NCBI GenBank assembly: GCA_000818945.1
Contig: KN805400.1
Span: 261,845-301,844, forward strand
DNA: 40,000 nucleotides
Source: Schizochytrium sp. CCTCC M209059
Lineage: Eukaryota; Sar; Bigyra; Thraustochytrida; Thraustochytriidae
Direction of reading: 5' to 3'
A program made the translations under genes and the position numbers. The notes beneath the pieces were generated by a model. It ran no database searches. It was not told the DNA's origin and saw nothing but the letters and a program-made list of their open reading frames with translations. Position 1 is the stretch's first letter, and every line of letters starts with the position of its first letter. Positions 8,608-16,502 of this stretch are shown in pieces.

Positions 8608-9562
8608 TCATTGAAGGGTCCGTGGGGTGCGCAAGACCTGGTAGACATCGACGCCGGCGTCCTGTAATTTGTCTTGAGCCCATTGGGCCTCTTGAATGAG
8701 ACGGAGAAGTTTGGCTTCGTCAGAACGACCTTGGTTGCGCAGGATGGCCCCATTCAGCATCCGGGCGGTGTCTTTAACTTCGTTGTCGTGCAAGACATGC
8801 GCAACGGGCGAGACGTCGATATCGTCAAAAATGAGAAGCGCCATGACCTGCTCGAGATCGTGGCGCATTTCGAGATCATCAGGACCGATGAGCGGTGCGA
8901 GCTTCGTTTGAGCAAACGTGATTGCTTCGTTGATATCGCCTTGTCGAATGAGGCGAATGAGCATGTGCTTTCGCAGTCGAAAGAGAAGCTTGGGATTTTG
9001 ACGCAGCACTTCAGGTGCTACAGTGTCAGTGAGCTCCATGGCTCGCTTCATGTCCCTTGAGAGGACGGCATCACGGATATCGTTGCGAGATCCAACTTTT
9101 TCGAATTCGCTATCATCGGCGTCAGCGCCTGCTTCTTCTTTGAGGAGCAATGCCGAGCGGACATAGCCTTCTGTCAAAAGGTACTCGATCAAGAGGTCGT
9201 CGACCACACTGCAAAAGGGTATCAGGAGGAAAGACAGGTGTTTTGTTAAGCGATGATCGGTCGCAGCCAAGTTTGGAGGGCAGGAAATCAAGTCGAGTCG
9301 TCGGTTGGGCAATCAGTCCATCGGTCGGTCGGTCAGTCGGTCAGTCGGTTAGCTAGCTGCTCGACTCCCTAGTGCGGGCCTAAGGTTTGCGCGCACGTTC
9401 TTCTCCTGACGTATCTGTCTCGTGGCCATTTCCCAAAACTTACCGCTTCGGGACGGCTGCTGCGTCAAGAAGCTCCTCCCAAGCGTGTGGCGCAGCGGCG
9501 GCGGGAACGGCGGCGGCGGCAGCGCCAACGTTGTGGCTGCCACCACCGGCACCGATGGGCAT
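8608..9562 (-). CDS. GID8: GID8-type LisH-CTLH subunit of the GID/CTLH E3 ligase
   Basis: Two exons on the minus strand, 9562-9444 and 9208-8608, give 239 aa. Exon 1 supplies an Ala/Gly-rich head ending in H-A-W-E-E-L-L; the split codon (CG + T) makes Arg40. Exon 2 starts at the LisH motif (about 41-70, L-L-I-E-Y-L-L-T-E-G-Y), then the CTLH segment with L-I-R-Q-G-D-I-N-E-A-I and A-Q-T-K-L-A-P, then a CRA-type helical tail ending near W-A-Q-D-K-L. Length and order match GID8/TWA1, a scaffold subunit of the GID/CTLH ubiquitin ligase (in yeast it drives gluconeogenic enzyme turnover). The joined exon-1 sequence aligns with the E-W...L region that precedes LisH in animal GID8, which supports the splice. 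The gene converges tail to tail with its left neighbour, only 137 bp away. Confidence 0.92.
9209..9443 (-). other. Intron of GID8 (235 bp)
   Basis: On the minus strand it begins GTAAGTTTTGG at 9443 and ends CCTTTTGCAG at 9209. Phase 2. It carries a TCGG/TCAG tetranucleotide run (about 9312-9350). Confidence 0.9.
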
Positions 9563-9851
9563 CGTAGCAAGCTTTGTAAGACGGCTCGGCTCGACTTGGC
9601 TCGGCTCGGGCGCGGCGTCAAATCAAGATTTGCAAGTGGTGGAAGAAAGTTCTTCAATCATGACAACAGAAGAAGGATGCGAGTCCGAGACACACCACAC
9701 ACGCACGCAAGAGAAGAGCTCAACAATGCCATGCAGGGCCACAATGAAGGAATGAAAAGAGAATGAAAGGAAAGGAAAGGAAAGGAAAGGAAAGGAAAGG
9801 AAAGGAAAGGAAAGGAAAGGAAAAGAAAGGCAACACATGTTCATGTTCAGT
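9563..9851. other. Short intergenic region, NMA111 3' side / GID8 5' side
   Basis: Both flanking genes are on the minus strand, so this holds the protease 3' UTR and the GID8 promoter. It contains a pentanucleotide array (9766-9830). No gene is visible. Confidence 0.6.
9766..9830. repeat. (AAAGG)13 microsatellite
   Basis: Thirteen AAAGG units over 65 bp with one variant unit (AAAAG) near the right end, 21 bp downstream of the protease stop codon and probably in its 3' UTR. Confidence 0.95.
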
Positions 9852-12848
9852 TTATACGTACTCCCAGTCATTGGAATCCTCATCATAACGGAGCTGGCGA
9901 AGCTCCCAATAAAGGTCATCAAGCTTGACCGTGGACACATCCTGGATGCCCTCGAGAGTGGTGGTATGGACACGCACAAACTCCCCGTCAGGGAGACCGC
10001 TGACGACCTCGGCAAAGGCATCGAGATCTGGCGTGTCGGACTCGTTGATGGCATTGATAAAGACATGAGAGCGCAGATGGTACTGGTGCGCCGGGGATCC
10101 GCCATACAAGCCCGAGCAAAGCACACCCTTGCCCTGCGAGCCTTCGGGAAGAAAGCCGCGAAAGGCGAGATCGAGAGGGGCCTGCTGCATGATCGCTCCG
10201 GCCCAGAGAATGACGCGGTCCGTGCCAGAGTACGGCAGCACGGTTGTGGGCACGGTGAGAACTTCCTCGGCGAGGTCGCGCAGAACCGTGACCTTGACTT
10301 CGTCCTTGTCGGCCGTGGCCTGCTCGACTGCGCGATAGTCGATCATGGGCTTGTCATCAATGGCGAGAATAATGTCGCCAGGCTGAAGAACCTTTTCAGA
10401 GTTTGATCCGATGAGGATCGTCGACACGCTCAGCACGTGGCGGTTCTTGGAGCTCGCGCTGAGCTCGGCGACCCATTCGTCAGACAAACCCATGGCGGAA
10501 GCGGCCTTGGACAGGTGCAAGGTTCCGAGCTCGGCAGCAAGCGTACGGAGCGGCTCGCCTTCACGGAAGCGGTTGACTGCGTCGTAAATGATTGACGCGG
10601 GCACACCCGTCTTCCAGCCCCAAAAGTCAAACCAAAAGGCCTGCACGAGCCCGTCATCGTCGAGGAGGACGCCACCAATGTTGTCCATGTTGTTGTCGAG
10701 TTCAATCACAATTTGGTTTTTGGCTCCGCTCGAGGACGCTCCCGAACCAAACATCATGAGAAAGTCGCCCATGGCATCCATGCTTGCGGTCCCGGACTGC
10801 ATGTGCTTGACGACCGTGACGGTGGCCTTTTGGGCAACCTGCTGCAGCTGTCCGGAAAATCCAACAAAGCGCGTCTTCATGCCGCTCTTGAGCTCGACAG
10901 GCGAGGGCTCTGGGGCATCGAGACCAAGACCCATTTGGGCGGCCTCACTCTCGCCCAAGTCAACCTCGACCTTGCTGGCATCGTACTTGATGAGCGCGAG
11001 GTTGTGCATGGGATGAACGAGAAGCACCTGCGCCGGCAGCTCGACCGTGCCACCAATCGTGACAGTGACGTTACCGAGGGTGGAGGGGACCGTGTTCCGG
11101 TCACAGACCACGAGACCCTCGCTGGCGTCGATAATGACACCGCATCCAATAAAGGAATTGGCCTCGATCTCCATGATGGGAATGGGCGACTCGAAAGAGA
11201 CGGCACAGAGACGCGGATCCTCGTCGTCGAGAATTTGCACCGTGCGCGTCTTGTCGCTGTCGACCTTTTTCGCAGCGGCGATGGCTTCGGCCTCTTCCGA
11301 GTCGTCGCCATCGAAAAGCCACGGACGCTCCTGCCATTCCCATTGGCCATTTTCAAAGACGCGCTCGCGACGCACCCAGGGGAACCAGCGGCGATCCACC
11401 GTGAAGGGCTTGACTTGCTTGCGATGCTTGTCCATGACGCCGGTAAAGGTGAGACTCACCTTATCGAGATCATTGAGCTTGGACATGGCCAAAGCAAAGG
11501 ACTGGATGTCAGGCGTGGGTTGGTCACCAACGGCCTTGAGAACGATGTTGCCTGGAATGCCGGAGCGGTTGAACATGTAGCCAGGCGTGTTGATGACGAC
11601 GCCGCCCACGGGACGATGCGAGCTCACGGCCTGCATGTACGAGAGCGTGTGGACGGCGCCGTTCGAGAGCTCGAGAAGATGCGTGGGCATCATGTCGTGA
11701 AGGCTCTCGGTATCGAGAGTGAACTCAATGTCCTCGACACCGCGACGCATGGAAAGCGTGACAGAGTCGGAGGAGTCAATCATGTCCTCGAACGAGACAA
11801 AGTCCCAAATGCGCTTTCCGTTCATCTTGACAAGGATGTCGCCTGGCTTGATGCCAAGGGACTCGGCCTGGCTTTCCGGGATGACCTCGTCGACCGTGAG
11901 CAGACCCGACGACTTGGGGAACTTTTTGCGAAAGGTGGCCTGCTCCGTGTCAGGGAGACCGAGGCGCTCCACCTCGACAAAGGACTTGTGCACCATGATC
12001 GTCTGCACAGTCCGGCGCGGGGGCAGCTCGCCGCGCTTGATGTACTCGAAACTGCGCACCACGCGCTCGAGGGGCAGGTAAAAGCTGGATGCCGCAAAGA
12101 AAGCGCCACCAGCGTTCAGACCGACAGCGTAGCCGTCGCGGTCAAGCACGGGGGATCCCGAGGATCCGCCCGAGGTGTTGGATGCAGCGGAAAGGTAAAA
12201 GGTATTGTGGTCCGAGTACGGCCCACCGTAGCGCGGGGCGTTACGGTCGAGACGGGCGAGGGTACCGCTGAGAATGGCGAGCTTTTCACCGTTGTCGTTA
12301 CCGCAGACGCGAATATCCGTGCCGACCTTGGCGCGCTCGGGCGCAAGGGGGATCTCGATGAGTTCCTGGTACTGTACCTTGGACGGATCGAAGCGGAAAA
12401 AGCCAAAGTCGTGAATCGGGTCCGAGTAGATGGGCTCGAGCTCGACCTCCTCTTTGCTTTGAAAGGTGGCAAAGGCGCGCATGGGGGCGCCGGTGACCAC
12501 GTGGCGATTGGTGAGGATGATGCCGCGCTTTTTGTCAACGACAAAGCCGGTGGCACCGCCAGATCCGCGCTGGCCGCCCTCGTAGGGGCGCGTGTAGGTC
12601 ATGTTGAGGACCACGACGCCGAGAATGGCACGGTTGACGGTCTCCTCGAAGTTGGGGTTGGTAATCATGTTCGACGAGACGGAGACCGCGCTGGACATGC
12701 GGGCGAGCGACTTGCGCAAGCTTCCGCGAGGCGTCGCGGTTCCCGAGGCCGACGCCATGGTCCCGTTGAGCGCCGGCGCTTCGTCGGCGTTCACCTTGGT
12801 CGAGGCCGCCGCGCTGCTGGCCTGAGGGCCGCAAAACAGCTTCTTCAT
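9852..12848 (-). CDS. NMA111: NMA111/DEG7-type double-HtrA serine protease
   Basis: Single exon, 998 aa, with an ATG at 12848. It is a fused tandem HtrA protease with PDZ domains, like yeast Nma111 (nuclear, pro-apoptotic) and plant Deg7. The first protease domain has a complete triad: His116 in T-N-R-H-V-V, Asp147 in H-D-F-G-F, and Ser230 in G-G-S-S-G-S-P. A PDZ domain follows (about 300-390, with S-L-G-I-K-P-G-D-I), then a second PDZ-like segment with G-I-P-G-N-I-V. The second protease-like domain (about 555-760) has lost the triad: it reads C-D-R-N-T-V-P where the His motif should be and I-G-G-V-L-L at the nucleophile loop. This loss is normal for the family. A C-terminal PDZ pair includes V-L-Q-P-G-D-I-I. 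The Ser/Ala-rich first 60 residues are poorly conserved. Length matches the usual figure of about 1,000 aa. Confidence 0.95.
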   Translation of the reverse strand: MKKLFCGPQASSAAASTKVNADEAPALNGTMASASGTATPRGSLRKSLARMSSAVSVSSNMITNPNFEETVNRAILGVVVLNMTYTRPYEGGQRGSGGATGFVVDKKRGIILTNRHVVTGAPMRAFATFQSKEEVELEPIYSDPIHDFGFFRFDPSKVQYQELIEIPLAPERAKVGTDIRVCGNDNGEKLAILSGTLARLDRNAPRYGGPYSDHNTFYLSAASNTSGGSSGSPVLDRDGYAVGLNAGGAFFAASSFYLPLERVVRSFEYIKRGELPPRRTVQTIMVHKSFVEVERLGLPDTEQATFRKKFPKSSGLLTVDEVIPESQAESLGIKPGDILVKMNGKRIWDFVSFEDMIDSSDSVTLSMRRGVEDIEFTLDTESLHDMMPTHLLELSNGAVHTLSYMQAVSSHRPVGGVVINTPGYMFNRSGIPGNIVLKAVGDQPTPDIQSFALAMSKLNDLDKVSLTFTGVMDKHRKQVKPFTVDRRWFPWVRRERVFENGQWEWQERPWLFDGDDSEEAEAIAAAKKVDSDKTRTVQILDDEDPRLCAVSFESPIPIMEIEANSFIGCGVIIDASEGLVVCDRNTVPSTLGNVTVTIGGTVELPAQVLLVHPMHNLALIKYDASKVEVDLGESEAAQMGLGLDAPEPSPVELKSGMKTRFVGFSGQLQQVAQKATVTVVKHMQSGTASMDAMGDFLMMFGSGASSSGAKNQIVIELDNNMDNIGGVLLDDDGLVQAFWFDFWGWKTGVPASIIYDAVNRFREGEPLRTLAAELGTLHLSKAASAMGLSDEWVAELSASSKNRHVLSVSTILIGSNSEKVLQPGDIILAIDDKPMIDYRAVEQATADKDEVKVTVLRDLAEEVLTVPTTVLPYSGTDRVILWAGAIMQQAPLDLAFRGFLPEGSQGKGVLCSGLYGGSPAHQYHLRSHVFINAINESDTPDLDAFAEVVSGLPDGEFVRVHTTTLEGIQDVSTVKLDDLYWELRQLRYDEDSNDWEYV

Positions 12849-14040
12849 CGTCTCCGGCTACTTACTCCTTGGCGACGACAGGAGAAGGGAAGGGGGGAGG
12901 GGGTTTCCGCGCTGCAGCTGCTGTCCTCCGCGCTTGGTGCGCGTCGGCGAGAAGCGGTCTGCGAAGGGTGATTGATTGCAGCGCAGCTACACGCCGCTCG
13001 CTGGGTTTATTATTGACTGCGCGTGCAGTGATCCTTCAAAGTGGAAAAATGACCTTGGAGGGAGGGCGTGGAATGGAATGGAATGGAAAGGAATGGAAAG
13101 GAATGGACTCTCGCTCTCGCTCCGCGCGCGCGAGCGGGGGAAGCGCAGGTGATTCAGGGGGCCAAGATGCACGCACGGGCCCAGCCAGGCTCGATGACTC
13201 CAGCCTCGCGAGCTCGTTCCGGGTCTGCTCGCCTTCGTTCGTGCGCGCCCTGGTCGGTCGCTCGCTCGCTCGCTCGCTCTCCCGATTTAGGTTCTGCGTC
13301 TGGCGCTGGAACCGAGGAGGTTCTCGTGCACAGCCAGCTGGCACCGGCCGGAGCCGCAGGTTCTCTCCCCTCCCGCGCTGGCCACGGAGGCTGGCTGGAT
13401 GGCCCCGGCACGCGCCGCGGAGAGCGGGCGAGGATGGTATGGCGCGGCGCGCGAGCGAAGGGCCGGCCCTGACGGAAAGGGGAGGGGAGGGGAGGCAAGG
13501 GGAAGCGGGGAAAGCGGAGCTTCGATCGCTTCGGCCAAGTCACACATTGAAGCGCGCCCAAGCAGGCAACTTCCACGCACGCCCCCCGGCGCGCTGCAAA
13601 AACACCACAAATGTGCCTCTGCGGCGCGTGCACCGCCGCGGCACGTGCGCGCGGCCAGCGGGGAACAAGGGGAATGCCCGTTCTCCGAAGCGCTCTGGAA
13701 CGGTAGAGGAACGAATACGGAACGAGGGGAGGGCGGCGGGATCTTGTGCAAGAAGCGCACATTCAGCAATATGGGTATAAGCGTACAGGACTGTTTTGCG
13801 GCGCACGGCGACCGGGAGGGCGACACGTGGGGCGCGTGCTCGGGCGGCGAGCGCGCGAAGCACGATGAGGGGGAGAGAGGAGCAGCAGAGGAGCAGCAGA
13901 GCAGAGCAGGGCAGAAGCAAAGCGAGCCGGGGCCGCGCGAGCGGGCACATCACGAGCGTCGCGGCGACGGCGGCAAGGAGAGCGAGCGCGCGGGCGGAGA
14001 CGACGCGGTGAGAGCAAAGCGACAGCGACGGCATCCGAGC

Positions 14041-14066
14041 GCTTGCTTGCTTGCTTGTCTGCCTGG

Positions 14067-14098
<32 letters not shown>
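14041..14098. repeat. (TTGC)n microsatellite, interrupted
   Basis: About 14 TTGC units with one interruption near 14057-14066. Same unit as the arrays at 1461-1484 and 24110-24138. Confidence 0.9.
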
Positions 14099-14211
14099 GC
14101 CTGTCCTCGGAGCGAGCCGAGCCCCGAGGCCTTGGACGGTACGTCGTCTCGCTGGCGTCGCTGGAGGTGCTCGGCGTCGAGCGAGTGAGCGAGAGATAGA
14201 CGACACACGAT

Positions 14212-14275
14212 CTCGCTCGCTCGCTCGCTCGCTCGCTCGCTCGCTAGCCTGCCTGCCTGCCTGCCTGCCTGCCCT
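14212..14275. repeat. Adjacent (CTCG)n and (CCTG)n microsatellites
   Basis: A CTCG array (14212-14245) passes directly into a CCTG array (about 14247-14275), ending some 125 bp before the WASP-like start codon and so possibly in its 5' UTR. Confidence 0.9.
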
Positions 14276-14398
14276 GCCTAAAGGAGGCGGGTAGGCAGGC
14301 CTCGTTCTTCGAACAGGAGGCAAGCACGAGCTAGAGTAGCAGACGGAACTCAAGCCTGTGGCGAAGTGGCTTTCGCGCAAACTTTTCCACAAGAAACC

Positions 14399-15973
14399 AT
14401 GTCACTGAGCCCACAAGAGCTGACGAGATGCAATCAGCAGCTCCATGGCCGGGGAAGCGTGCTCACTGGGGCCATGGCCACGGTGTTCTACTCGGTGTAT
14501 GATCCTCGTCAATGCGCACAAATGCCATGGAGAGAGGCTGGTGTACAAGGCGCACTCTGTCTCGCCAGCGACAAGCAGTCAGGCGCATACGCATTCATGA
14601 TCTTTGCACTTCACAATTTTTCAGTCCTCTACTCCTTCGAATTGTACCCGGGCATGGACTATCGCGAGCTGCATACGAGCTTTCACGCATACGAGACGAG
14701 CGACGGTTTGCTAGGGTTTAGCTTCGTGGACGAGCGCGCTGCGCATCGATTCTTCACCATGGTACAAGAAATTCTAAACGACACGGGACACATTTATGAT
14801 GCAACATTTTTTAATCCAGACGGTACGCTCAAGCTCGAGAATCTGCCTTCGTCCTGGCTGCGCTTGCTCACACAGGCAGGCTTCACGGATGCAGATCTTC
14901 AGGATCCGTCGCTTTCAGATCTCATCCTTTCGTGCCTTGAAGATATGGGCATATCGACGCAGGCCCCACCCCGTGACCTTGCACTGGCTGATTTGCAAAG
15001 GGCTGGCGCCTCTCCGACCGAGATTGAGCAGTACCAACGTTACCAGGCCGAACTGGAAGCCTACGAAGCTAGTGTCCGTGAAGAAGTCAAGGAGCAGCAG
15101 CGACAACAGCGATCATCCTCCCGTGCTCCAGCTCTAGCTCCAGCGCCCGCTCCCGCGCCTTCATCGGCAGCCCCAGCGCCCGTACCTCGTCGTGAGCCAC
15201 TGACGAAGCGAAAGTCCTTGGCCGCGCGACTGTCGCGCCGCAAGCCTACCAATGCTGCTGAAGTGCCAGACTTTATGCGTCCCACCCCTGTCGCCACCGC
15301 CAACGAAGCACTGGGACTTGGCCCATCGGCGCGACAGGCCGCACCGCCAGATGTCTCGTTTCGCCCGGCGTCCAAGCGCGCCTCGCTAAGCCAGCGTCTT
15401 CGCCGGTCTCTTAGTCGGCAGAACAGCAGCGCGACAATGGCCTCGGGCATGTCGACTCTGACTGAGCAATCTGGCCCTTCGTTGCCGCCGCGCGTGCCGC
15501 CGCGTATGCCACCGCGCAAGGCTACTCGGGCGCCCGCAGCGCTAGCCTCGGACGATACCTATAACGAGACTTTTGACGATGACGACGACGGTCGCGGAGG
15601 AAGGTCGCCGGGTGAATACGATAGCAGCTCGCGCGAGCGTCTCCTTCGCGCTGGGCCTTCGCGCAGATTTGAGCCATCGCAACACCAACCGCCTGCGCCT
15701 CCAGCCATGCCAAACACGCTCACTGCTGGTTCCGGTGTCCCGCGACCGGCTGCTCCACGCCTTTCTCTTTTGCAGCAGTCGAAACGTGGACTGACTGCCC
15801 CCGCTCCGCGCCCCAACTTTACAGTCCAACGCATTCGGCAGAGTGTTTTGCCAGACCTTACGCAGGTCAAGCTTTTGCAGCAGGAAACTCTGGTCGACAG
15901 ACTTCGTCAAGGACTCATGGAGCGTCGCGAGCGCATTCGCTCCGACAGTTTTGACAGCGACGACTGGAGCTAA
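14399..15973 (+). CDS. WASP-like actin nucleation-promoting factor (WH1 ... C-A)
   Basis: Single exon, 524 aa from the ATG at 14399 (an earlier in-frame start is only GTG). An N-terminal WH1/EVH1 domain (about 26-127) closely follows the WASP pattern: A-T-V-F-Y-S-V-Y-D, G-A-L-C-L, Y-S-F-E-L-Y, and a final F-F-T-M-V-Q-E-I-L. Residues about 148-185 (L-P-S-S-W-L-R-L-L...A-G-F-T-D-A-D-L) look like the autoinhibitory helices of the WASP GTPase-binding domain, yet no CRIB consensus precedes them. The middle is low-complexity: Ala-Pro repeats, basic Ser-rich segments and P-P-R-x-P-P-R motifs that could bind SH3 domains or profilin. A degenerate WH2-like motif (S-L-L-Q-Q) lies near 454. The last 27 residues match the connector-acidic module, with the expected acidic Trp (Trp523). 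The protein should activate Arp2/3 at membranes. Confidence 0.87.
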   Translation: MSLSPQELTRCNQQLHGRGSVLTGAMATVFYSVYDPRQCAQMPWREAGVQGALCLASDKQSGAYAFMIFALHNFSVLYSFELYPGMDYRELHTSFHAYETSDGLLGFSFVDERAAHRFFTMVQEILNDTGHIYDATFFNPDGTLKLENLPSSWLRLLTQAGFTDADLQDPSLSDLILSCLEDMGISTQAPPRDLALADLQRAGASPTEIEQYQRYQAELEAYEASVREEVKEQQRQQRSSSRAPALAPAPAPAPSSAAPAPVPRREPLTKRKSLAARLSRRKPTNAAEVPDFMRPTPVATANEALGLGPSARQAAPPDVSFRPASKRASLSQRLRRSLSRQNSSATMASGMSTLTEQSGPSLPPRVPPRMPPRKATRAPAALASDDTYNETFDDDDDGRGGRSPGEYDSSSRERLLRAGPSRRFEPSQHQPPAPPAMPNTLTAGSGVPRPAAPRLSLLQQSKRGLTAPAPRPNFTVQRIRQSVLPDLTQVKLLQQETLVDRLRQGLMERRERIRSDSFDSDDWS

Positions 15974-16502
15974 CGAACCTCGAAAGCCCAGCTTCGGACG
16001 TCAAGCTTAGCTTTACTTTACAACAGCTGAGTCACATATGGCTGTATGTGTACGTTGACCGATCAACGAAGTGGACAAAGGAGGAGCAAGTAAAACGTCC
16101 AATCGGATGATCGAACGAACCCAACGAACCCAACGAACGAATGGCCTGCATTTCTGTGTTCTTCTCCTTCAACCAGCGAGGCGATACCCATAATGAGTGT
16201 ATACGTGTAAGTGTTGATTCAATTTGTTTTCTATAGTCAGAGCTGGATGATGATCTTGAGGGCTCAGATCTTGACTTGTTTCACTTCGCTTCACTCCACA
16301 CCCTTTCCGGGCCGACCGACCGGCGGGCCGGCTAATCGGCGGTGCAGCAGCTCTTCGATCAGAACGTGCGTCATCGTCAAATTCAAGCTTAACAGTAGCG
16401 ATGATGAACCACCAGTATAAGTAAGAGGGAGACAGAACGACTCGCATCGTTGAGACGATTATCAATCGAAGTCGTGCTACGGTACGCGCGCGGGCCAAGA
16501 GA
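15974..16502. other. Intergenic region, WASP-like / FHA-WDR70
   Basis: Co-directional gap with the 3' end of one gene and the promoter of the next. It has a small direct repeat of AACGAACCC units (about 16115-16140) and a GC-rich GGCCGACCGACC stretch near 16309. No ORF with a domain and no RNA gene are visible. Confidence 0.55.

Larger units (their letters stand above)
12849..14398. other. 1.5-kb divergent intergenic region rich in simple repeats
   Basis: Head-to-head gap between the protease (-) and the WASP-like gene (+). It is GC-rich and full of simple repeats: GGAAT/GGAAA pentamers (13072-13103), TCGC runs (about 13255-13279 and 14212-14245), TTGC runs (14041-14098) and CCTG runs (14247-14275). 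Several open frames on both strands have repeat-driven compositions (poly-Ala/Arg/Ser, Cys-Leu-Leu runs) and no domain, so I call no gene. Promoters for both neighbours must lie here. Confidence 0.6.

Noticed and set aside
10713..12971. A 752-codon open frame on the plus strand opposite the NMA111-type protease
   Set aside because: It is antisense to a protease with intact motifs along its whole length. GC-rich third positions in the real gene suppress stops on the other strand. The translation has no domain.
12869..14199. Two long plus-strand frames (about 300 and 266 codons) and several minus-strand ones in the 1.5-kb gap
   Set aside because: Their translations are runs of Arg/Ala/Ser or Cys-Leu-Leu from simple repeats, overlap each other on both strands and show no domain.
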